Shown here: positions 1-4,618 of the stretch, piece by piece
How the letters are laid out: each line of letters starts with the position of its first letter
How positions within the stretch are numbered: the first letter of the stretch is position 1
From: Crocinitomicaceae bacterium
GTDB taxonomy: Bacteria; Bacteroidota; Bacteroidia; Flavobacteriales_D; Crocinitomicaceae
Assembly (NCBI GenBank): GCA_013215515.1
Contig: JABSPC010000210.1
Span: 1 to 5,728 of the forward strand
Direction of reading: 5' to 3'
DNA: 5,728 nt
Notes under the pieces: model-generated
Database searches by the model: none
What the model was told of the DNA's origin: nothing
The model's input: the letters and a program-made list of their open reading frames with translations, nothing else
Position numbers and translations under genes: made by a program

Positions 1-265
1 CTCAAAAGACTCCCAAATTCGACAATACATTTATCCTGTAAATTTTCAAGATGGATTTATCACTGCACTGAACTTAGGACTTAGAGGAATTTCTATTGAC
101 AATGATAAGGTCTCTGCAGAACAAATAGAATTTGCACATGCAACGGGTCTTTTCGTTACTGTTTGGGGTGTTGCCAGTAAAAAGGAAAATAGAGAAGCCA
201 TTCGCAAAAACCCTGATATGATTCAAACGGATAAAGTCGCCTATTTGGTTAAACAATTGAAATGA
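1..265 (+). CDS. Glycerophosphodiester phosphodiesterase, C-terminal part (5' end outside window)
   Basis: The frame is open from base 2 to the TGA at 263-265, giving 87 visible residues; the start lies off the left edge. The visible part looks like the last strands of a GDPD TIM barrel: a QDGFITALN-type stretch, GLRGISIDND, then GLFVTVWGV, and finally NPDMIQTDKVAYLV. The VTVWGV strand followed by a D-x-I-x-T-D motif is the usual end of this family, where the last barrel strand reads roughly D-x-I-x-T-D-x-P. Family members hydrolyse glycerophosphodiesters (deacylated phospholipids) to glycerol-3-phosphate and an alcohol, needing a divalent metal. The catalytic His and Glu residues and any signal peptide would lie in the missing N-terminal part, so activity and location cannot be judged. 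The stop codon overlaps the ATG of the next gene (ATGA), which suggests one operon with translational coupling. Confidence 0.8.
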   Translation, partial: SKDSQIRQYIYPVNFQDGFITALNLGLRGISIDNDKVSAEQIEFAHATGLFVTVWGVASKKENREAIRKNPDMIQTDKVAYLVKQLK

Positions 266-1152
266 ATTTAAAACCGTTATACCTCTTTATTTGCGCACTC
301 ATTGTTAGTTCATGCTCAATGAATTTCCTTTTCTTGTTTCCTCGTGAGTTAACGAAAGATTCTACTTTCCAGCAATTCGACAGTGAGAAAGAAGACACAC
401 TTCATTTAAAATTTTCTGATGCAAACGAACCACAATTTTATTATCAAAATGGAGCTAACGTTGAATCTCATTACAGTATTGAAAGCCGAAGCTACCCGAA
501 CTCAAATCAGGATACGTTAAACGCTTGGATCTTACGTCCAACTAGTGAATACAACGGGACAACATTATTTTTTCTGCACGGAAATTTCGGAAATGTCGTT
601 CTAAACTATCCATTGGCGGCACCGTTTGCTGAACGTGGATATAAAGTATTCATTTTTGATTATAGTGAATTTGGGTTCTCGCAAGGAAAAGCAACTCGGA
701 AAAACGTACTGATTGACGCCAATTCTTCCTTAGATTATATGTTGTCGCTGGATGAGTTTAAAAATGAGCACATTCTTATCTATGGACAATCATTAGGTGG
801 ACATTTGGCGCCCGTTTTGGGAAAGCAGAATGAAGTCAAAATTGACGGAATTGTATTGGAAGGTGCCTTTTCCTGTCACGATGATGTTGCTGCTTCTCGT
901 GTTGGGTTTCTTGGGCGTTGGTTTGTTGGAGAAAAATACTCTGCGAAAGACTCTATTCCATTGATTAAAAAGCCTGTTTTGGTCATCCATAGTATATCTG
1001 ATGAAACAATTCCATTTAAGCAAGGCAAAAAGCTATTTGATGTTGCGACCGAACCAAAAGATTTCTATCAAATTGATTCAACTCATATTTTGGGACCAAT
1101 CTATTATGCGGATAGCATAGTGTCGAGGATGGAACGATTGTTCTCTAGGTAG
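262..1152 (+). CDS. Lipoprotein alpha/beta hydrolase (BEM46/YfhR-like serine hydrolase)
   Basis: The 296-residue protein starts with a short lipoprotein signal peptide: Lys4, a hydrophobic run at 5-15, then the lipobox VSSC with Cys18 as the lipidation site. It should therefore be membrane-anchored outside the cytoplasm. The hydrolase core spans about residues 80-295. It shows the oxyanion-side motif FFLHGN (H106-G107-N108), the strand FDYSEFG (132-138), and the nucleophile elbow GQSLGG with Ser177. The likely acid is Asp247 in SISDETIPF and the likely base is His275 in STHILG, so the Ser-Asp-His triad is complete. This layout matches BEM46/YfhR/ABHD13-like hydrolases, whose substrates are mostly unknown; an esterase, lipase or thioesterase role is inference. 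The ATG lies inside the ATGA overlap with the upstream phosphodiesterase stop, which supports this start. No intrinsic terminator with a U-tract is evident downstream. Confidence 0.88.
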   Translation: MNLKPLYLFICALIVSSCSMNFLFLFPRELTKDSTFQQFDSEKEDTLHLKFSDANEPQFYYQNGANVESHYSIESRSYPNSNQDTLNAWILRPTSEYNGTTLFFLHGNFGNVVLNYPLAAPFAERGYKVFIFDYSEFGFSQGKATRKNVLIDANSSLDYMLSLDEFKNEHILIYGQSLGGHLAPVLGKQNEVKIDGIVLEGAFSCHDDVAASRVGFLGRWFVGEKYSAKDSIPLIKKPVLVIHSISDETIPFKQGKKLFDVATEPKDFYQIDSTHILGPIYYADSIVSRMERLFSR

Positions 1153-1159
1153 ACTGGTA

Positions 1160-1246
1160 TTAAAATAAAAGCACAAGGAACATTTGTGACTTGAATTCAG
1201 CGGATGACAATAGAACAACAGCAAATAATACAATAAAATATTTCAT
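1160..1246 (-). CDS. Marginal 28-codon ORF with signal-peptide-like sequence; small gene or gene remnant
   Basis: An ATG at 1244-1246 opens a 28-codon frame ending in TAA at 1160-1162. The first part reads MKYFIVLFAVVLLSSAEFKS: one Lys, a hydrophobic core and a small-residue region ending S-S-A, much like an export signal. It then runs into a second hydrophobic stretch, MFLVLLF, and stops. It lies on the same strand as trigger factor, beyond that gene's terminator. No TAnnTTTG promoter element or Shine-Dalgarno sequence is visible before it. It may be a tiny membrane peptide, the decayed 5' end of a lost secreted-protein gene, or chance in AT-rich DNA, where hydrophobic codons are common. I do not recognise it and would not call it a gene without more evidence. 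Confidence 0.2.
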   Translation of the reverse strand: MKYFIVLFAVVLLSSAEFKSQMFLVLLF

Positions 1247-1282
1247 AACACTATAACGAGACCTCTTAAAATAACGTTGAAT

Positions 1283-1328
1283 AAAAAAATCCATCTCCAT
1301 CTTGGCTAAACCAAGACGAAGAGGGATT
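1283..1328 (-). terminator. Rho-independent terminator of trigger factor gene
   Basis: An 18-position stem pairs 1288-1305 with 1311-1328 around the five-base loop 1306-1310. On the minus strand it is followed directly by seven T's (the A-run 1283-1289), starting about 20 bases after the tig stop codon. The pairs 1297/1319 and 1299/1317 are G-U and U-G in minus-strand RNA but C/A and A/C mismatches in plus-strand RNA. Only 1293/1323 stays unpaired in the minus transcript. The structure therefore works as a terminator on the minus strand and not for the hydrolase gene on the plus strand. Confidence 0.85.
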
Positions 1329-1349
1329 CAATATTAAATGACGTGAAAT

Positions 1350-2705
1350 TTACTTTCCCCCAGCCAATTCAGTAAACTCGTCATAGCTAACTTCTTTTTC
1401 GTTTAGCTTAACAGTCTCCTTGAAGTATTTTGTCAATTTTTGTTCAGCAAGCATATCGTAAACACGATTCGCTTCTTCCTTGTTTTGAAGAACTTCCATA
1501 GCAGATTTCGTCAATTCAGCATCTTCTGGCGCTGGCATTCCGTATTGTGCATAGTTACTAACCAACAATCCTTTTGTAAAGTTGATTACTTCTTCGTTCT
1601 CCAATTTGATTTTATTCGCTTTGAAGATTTCGCTTTGAATCAATTGCCATTTCAAACCTTTCGCATATCCAGCGTATTCTGTTGCGATTTGCTCATCTGA
1701 AATTTCTTTTTCGTTCGACATTTTAATCCAACGTTTCAAGAATTCATCTGGCAATGCAAGTTCGGTTTTTTCTAACAATGAATCGTAAACTGCTCTCGTC
1801 AACATACGATCAGAATCGTTTACAAACATTCCGTCTAAATCAGACTTAACGCGTACTCTCAATTCTTTTTCATCTTTTACTGTTCCAGGTCCGAATAACT
1901 TATCGAACAATTCAGTATTCAATTCAGCCAATTCCATCACCTTGATTTCATTAACCGTCAATTGGAATTTTTCAGAGATATTTGGCAATTCCAATTCAGT
2001 AATTCCTAACATTGCTGCTGTATCAGCACCACCTTTGGAAACAGAAGCTGGAGAAATGATTGCTTTATCACCTACCTTATTACCAGTAAGATCTTTCTTT
2101 ACTTTCTTATCAGAAACAAATTCCATTGAAATTGTTGAAGTATGAAGAATTCCACCTTCTTTAATAGATTCATCATCATTCAATTCAACGAATTGTGCAA
2201 GAATCATATCTCTTTCTCCAACTGCATCACCAGAAACTAATTTCCCGTAACGACGTTGTAAATCTTCAATTTGCTTATCGATTAATTTCTTGTCAACCTT
2301 AACTTTAATGTAGTCAAACTTGCTTTTTGCAGTAAGACCCACTTTTACTTCTGGAGACAAACCAATCTCATACGTAAATACAAAATCCGCTGGATTATCA
2401 AAATCTCCTTCGAAACCTTTATCTTCTTGTGGTATCGGATTTCCTAGAATTTCAATTTTATTTTCAGCAATAAATTCTTGAAGTGATTTATTAACCACTC
2501 TGTTCAATTCATCAGATAAAACACCTTTACCATGTTGTTTTTTAACCAAACCGATTGGCACATGTCCAGGACGAAACCCAGGGATTTTAGCCGTTTTACG
2601 GTATTTCTCCAATGCCTTTTTCACTTCAGAAGCATAATCTTCAGGAGCAACTTCAATTTTCAAAATGGCATTTAAGGCATCAATATCTTCACGAACTACA
2701 TTCAT
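1350..2705 (-). CDS. tig: Trigger factor, ribosome-associated chaperone
   Basis: This 451-residue protein binds the ribosome near the nascent-chain exit tunnel and shields emerging cytosolic polypeptides. The N-terminal ribosome-binding domain (about 1-125) carries the signature loop GFRPGHVP at 43-50, which matches the family G-F-R-x-x-x-x-P motif. The central part (about 160-255) occupies the FKBP-type peptidyl-prolyl isomerase position but is degenerate: the usual aromatic and Phe-Pro active-site features are not recognisable. The C-terminal part (about 260-451) is the mainly helical chaperone body, and its NTELFDKLFGPG at 263-274 resembles the family domain junction. Length fits the family. 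The start follows the tRNA-Leu terminator by 26 bases. A weak -7-like box, TATAATTG, lies at 2713-2720 on the minus strand and would give an almost leaderless mRNA. The gene has its own terminator, so it is probably monocistronic. Confidence 0.95.
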   Translation of the reverse strand: MNVVREDIDALNAILKIEVAPEDYASEVKKALEKYRKTAKIPGFRPGHVPIGLVKKQHGKGVLSDELNRVVNKSLQEFIAENKIEILGNPIPQEDKGFEGDFDNPADFVFTYEIGLSPEVKVGLTAKSKFDYIKVKVDKKLIDKQIEDLQRRYGKLVSGDAVGERDMILAQFVELNDDESIKEGGILHTSTISMEFVSDKKVKKDLTGNKVGDKAIISPASVSKGGADTAAMLGITELELPNISEKFQLTVNEIKVMELAELNTELFDKLFGPGTVKDEKELRVRVKSDLDGMFVNDSDRMLTRAVYDSLLEKTELALPDEFLKRWIKMSNEKEISDEQIATEYAGYAKGLKWQLIQSEIFKANKIKLENEEVINFTKGLLVSNYAQYGMPAPEDAELTKSAMEVLQNKEEANRVYDMLAEQKLTKYFKETVKLNEKEVSYDEFTELAGGK

Positions 2706-2731
2706 CTGTATTCAATTATAGTATTTAAAAC

Positions 2732-2765
2732 AAAAAAAGTGGTCTTGGCCAAGCCGAGACCACTT
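2732..2765 (-). terminator. Rho-independent terminator of tRNA-Leu
   Basis: On the minus strand a 29-base hairpin (2737-2765) has a nine-pair outer stem (AAGTGGTCT with AGACCACTT), one mismatch, then three more pairs closing a short loop. It is followed by a seven-T tract (A-run 2732-2738). It begins about ten bases after the tRNA 3' end and ends 26 bases before the trigger factor start, so it separates the two transcripts. Confidence 0.88.
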
Positions 2766-2775
2766 TCAAATTAAG

Positions 2776-2857
2776 TGCGGGCGGAGAGACTCGAACTCTC
2801 ACACCTCGCGGCACTAGATCCTAAGTCTAGCGTGTCTACCAATTCCACCACGCCCGC
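2776..2857 (-). tRNA. tRNA-Leu (anticodon UAG, reads CUA)
   Basis: The 82-base gene folds as a class II tRNA. The acceptor stem GCGGGCG (2857-2851) pairs with CGCCCGC (2783-2777), and base 2776 gives discriminator A. The anticodon stem CTAGA/TCTAG closes the loop CTTAGGA, whose anticodon TAG lies at 2821-2823. A long variable arm follows, as expected for leucine. The T arm is GAGAG-TTCGAGT-CTCTC. No CCA is encoded (the next bases are CTT), so the 3' end must be added by the CCA-adding enzyme, as is common in Bacteroidota. It is a lone tRNA with its own promoter and terminator. Confidence 0.97.
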
Positions 2858-2869
2858 TCAATTTATTTT

Positions 2870-2902
2870 TCGATTACTCGAAATCGAGGATCGTATTCCT
2901 CG
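2870..2902 (-). other. Overlapping alternative hairpins in the tRNA-Leu leader
   Basis: The stretch between the tRNA promoter and the tRNA is rich in self-complementary TCGA words. One six-pair hairpin pairs 2885-2890 with 2897-2902 around a six-base loop. A second pairs 2870-2875 with 2882-2887 around a six-base loop. They share 2885-2887, so both cannot form fully at once. A third option, CTCGA-AA-TCGAG, lies at 2877-2888. These may only be part of the RNA removed by tRNA 5' processing; regulation is speculative. Confidence 0.35.
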
Positions 2903-2924
2903 CCATCCCGTTCAAAATGGAGTG

Positions 2925-2932
2925 CAAAGTTA
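2925..2932 (-). promoter_or_regulatory. -7 promoter element of tRNA-Leu (TAACTTTG)
   Basis: The minus strand reads TAACTTTG followed by C, an exact match to the Bacteroidota -7 consensus TAnnTTTG used by the primary sigma factor. It lies 67 bases upstream of the mature tRNA 5' end, giving a leader of about 60 bases. No clear TTTG -33 box is seen at the expected distance; the upstream DNA is AT-rich. Confidence 0.65.
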
Positions 2933-3118
2933 TGTAATTATTTTAAAATGCGAAGGATGGATTCATTTTTTTTATTTCGATTAAAGATTATTAATCTAGA
3001 CTGCTCTCGATTAACAATTGAAGTCCCAAAAACGACTTTGTGAAACATACGCTTATTGAGACAAGCTCACGTTAACAAATATGCCAAATTGTGGAAAAGT
3101 CCTAATTAAAAAATGAAA

Positions 3119-3145
3119 TTGTAGGGAGAAAACGAATTATCTTTG
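3119..3145 (+). promoter_or_regulatory. Promoter of the flavin reductase gene (TTG ... TATCTTTG)
   Basis: TATCTTTG at 3138-3145 matches the Bacteroidota -7 consensus TAnnTTTG exactly. A TTG at 3119-3121 lies 16 bases upstream, slightly closer than the usual -33 spacing. Transcription would start near 3150-3153, leaving a 5' leader of only about 15 bases before the ATG at 3168. This supports that start codon. Confidence 0.65.
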
Positions 3146-3167
3146 TGAGTCTCTTTTAGAAGTACAG

Positions 3168-4064
3168 ATGTTAACAATTGACCCTAAAGAAATAGCAGTA
3201 TCGAAACTGCACCATTATTTGCTCGGAGCTGTCGGCCCTAGACCAATTGCATTTGCATCAACAATTGATGCAGAAGGCAACGAAAATCTTGCGCCGTTTA
3301 GCTTTTTCAACGTATTTAGTGCCAATCCTCCAATTATGATATTTTCTCCTGCTAGAAGCGGTAGAACGAATACTACGAAGGATACCTATAACAATGTTAA
3401 GGTCATTCCTGAGGTTGTGGTGAATATTGTGAATTTCGATATTGTACAACAGATGAGTTTAGCCAGTTCACCCTTTGCTCCAAAGGTAAGTGAGTTTGAA
3501 AAAGCTGGATTTACTGCTTTGGAGTCTGAAACTATTCGACCAAAAAGAGTTGCTGAATCACCTGTTCAATTTGAATGTAAGGTAATTGAAGTAAAAGAAC
3601 TAGGAACAGAAGGAGGTGCTGGAAACTTGGTTATTTGTGAAGTTCTACGTATTCATATCAATGAAGATGTGCTGAACGATGACCAAATGATCGATCAACA
3701 TAAAATTGATTTGGTTTCTCGTATGGGGGGTAATTGGTATTGCCGTGCAGATGAAAACTCGATGTTCGAAATCACCAAACCAATCACAACGATTGGAGTT
3801 GGATTTGATGCACTTCCAGAAGACATTAAAGGTAGTAAAATCCTTACTGGCAATGATCTTGGACAATTGGCGGGGATTGAAGAGTTGCCAAATGAAACAG
3901 ATGTAAACGAGTTTAAATTGCTAGAATTGAGCGATTTATTTGTATCTTTAGAAGACGATGCATCTCGTTTGGAAAATGAATTGCATACGAAGGCGAAAGC
4001 TTTATTAAATGAAAATAAACTGGAAGAAGCATGGATGACTTTGCTTGCTTTCAACAATGGGTGA
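3168..4064 (+). CDS. Flavin reductase-like FMN-binding protein with C-terminal extension
   Basis: The 298-residue cytosolic protein starts with a flavin reductase-like split-barrel domain (about 1-205). Recognisable pieces are GPRPIAFAST at 23-32, NLAPFSFFNVFSANPP at 40-55, KDTYNNV at 71-77, SPVQFECKV at 131-139 and RMGGNWYCR at 185-193. Proteins of this fold bind FMN and often reduce flavin with NAD(P)H for a partner monooxygenase, but some bind flavin without known reductase activity, so substrate and partner are unknown here. Residues from about 206 to 298 form an extra acidic, mostly helical-looking segment beyond the classic domain. It includes GFDALPEDIKGS and ends in LEEAWMTLLAF. I have the impression that this extension is usual in Flavobacteriia homologues. 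A promoter sits 23 bases upstream. The next gene follows after 109 bases on the same strand, so co-transcription is possible. Confidence 0.88.
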   Translation: MLTIDPKEIAVSKLHHYLLGAVGPRPIAFASTIDAEGNENLAPFSFFNVFSANPPIMIFSPARSGRTNTTKDTYNNVKVIPEVVVNIVNFDIVQQMSLASSPFAPKVSEFEKAGFTALESETIRPKRVAESPVQFECKVIEVKELGTEGGAGNLVICEVLRIHINEDVLNDDQMIDQHKIDLVSRMGGNWYCRADENSMFEITKPITTIGVGFDALPEDIKGSKILTGNDLGQLAGIEELPNETDVNEFKLLELSDLFVSLEDDASRLENELHTKAKALLNENKLEEAWMTLLAFNNG

Positions 4065-4173
4065 CAAAAATACGATGATTCGATCGTTGGATTTCTCGAT
4101 TATTCGAAAAGTTGAACGTTCTAAAAATCGAACTTAATAAACAACAATAAATTAATATCAATTAAAATCAATT

Positions 4174-4560
4174 ATGTTCAAATTAACAGGAACTATAAAA
4201 GTTATTAAGGACACTGTTCAAGTAACTGAAAAATTCGCAAAAAGAGAATTTGTAATTAATGATGCATCAAGCATGTATCCGCAAGACATCATGTTCCAGT
4301 CAGTACAGGATAAATGTTCAATGCTTGACGGTTATACAGAAGGAGAAAACGTTGAAGTTTCTTTCAACTTGAGAGGTAGAGAATGGACAAGTCCACAAGG
4401 TGAAGTAAAATACTTCAATACGTTGGATGCGTGGAGAATTGAAAAAGTAGGTCAAGGTATGCCTCAAGGTGGACCATCTGACATGAATCTTGATGCTGTT
4501 CCAGCTGCTACTCCAACAGCATCAACTGAAGCTGCAGAAGACGACGATTTACCGTTCTAA
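4174..4560 (+). CDS. DUF3127 family SSB-like OB-fold protein with DDDLPF tail
   Basis: The 128-residue protein has a small beta-rich domain (about 1-91), a low-complexity linker rich in Gly, Pro, Ala and Thr (92-120), and an acidic C-terminus EDDDLPF (122-128). The domain resembles DUF3127 of Bacteroidota: a KLTGTIKVI strand, KREFVIND at 23-30, a YPQDIMFQ strand, GENVEVSFNLRGREW at 57-71, and NTLDAWRIEK at 82-91. DUF3127 is described as related to single-stranded DNA-binding proteins. The tail nearly matches the SSB C-terminal peptide (DDDIPF), which recruits repair and replication partners. A nucleic-acid-binding role is inferred; it should not be called the housekeeping ssb. The leader is A/T-rich with no Shine-Dalgarno sequence, and no TAnnTTTG box lies in the 109-base gap upstream, so it may be read from the flavin reductase promoter. 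A strong terminator follows the stop. Confidence 0.85.
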   Translation: MFKLTGTIKVIKDTVQVTEKFAKREFVINDASSMYPQDIMFQSVQDKCSMLDGYTEGENVEVSFNLRGREWTSPQGEVKYFNTLDAWRIEKVGQGMPQGGPSDMNLDAVPAATPTASTEAAEDDDLPF

Positions 4561-4575
4561 TAAGAATCCATATTT

Positions 4576-4611
4576 AAAAAAGTGTTCATGATTTTATTGG
4601 ACACTTTTTTT
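4576..4611 (+). terminator. Rho-independent terminator, probably bidirectional
   Basis: A 12-pair stem (4576-4587 with 4599-4610) surrounds an 11-base loop, with six A's on the left arm and a seven-T tract at 4605-4611. It lies 16 bases after the DUF3127 stop and 8 bases beyond the stop of the converging gene. The pair 4586/4600 is U-G in plus-strand RNA and an A/C mismatch in minus-strand RNA. It therefore fits the plus strand best but could also serve the gene coming from the right. Confidence 0.85.
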
Positions 4612-4618
4612 ATGCGCC

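Larger units (their letters stand above)
2858..3167. other. Divergent intergenic region between tRNA-Leu and flavin reductase gene; no gene seen
   Basis: These 310 AT-rich bases hold two diverging promoters, at 2925-2932 (-) and 3119-3145 (+), and the structured leader of the tRNA transcript at 2870-2902. The central part (about 2935-3115) has many T and A runs and shows no convincing reading frame, no strong hairpin with a U-tract and no second RNA gene. The 11-base word TTAACAATTGA occurs at 3011-3021 and again at 3171-3181, within the first codons of the flavin reductase gene. Confidence 0.6.

Noticed and set aside
1172..1188. CACAA...TTGTG hairpin downstream of the lipoprotein hydrolase as its terminator
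   Set aside because: The stem is short and A/T-rich and no T-tract follows it on the plus strand.
2775..2984. Plus-strand 69-codon reading frame
   Set aside because: It runs antisense through the whole tRNA-Leu gene and its leader, has no promoter and reads like no known protein; it is a shadow of the tRNA.
3011..3181. Direct repeat TTAACAATTGA (3011-3021 and 3171-3181) as regulatory or attachment sites
   Set aside because: An 11-base AT-rich repeat pair is expected by chance in a window of this size, and the second copy is coding sequence.
3695..4057. Minus-strand 120-codon reading frame opposite the flavin reductase gene
   Set aside because: It lies entirely antisense to a well-supported gene, is rich in Ser and Asn as reverse-frame translations often are, and has no family motif.
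4174..4560. Calling this gene the housekeeping ssb
   Set aside because: The domain fits DUF3127 better than canonical SSB; only the tail and general architecture match SSB.
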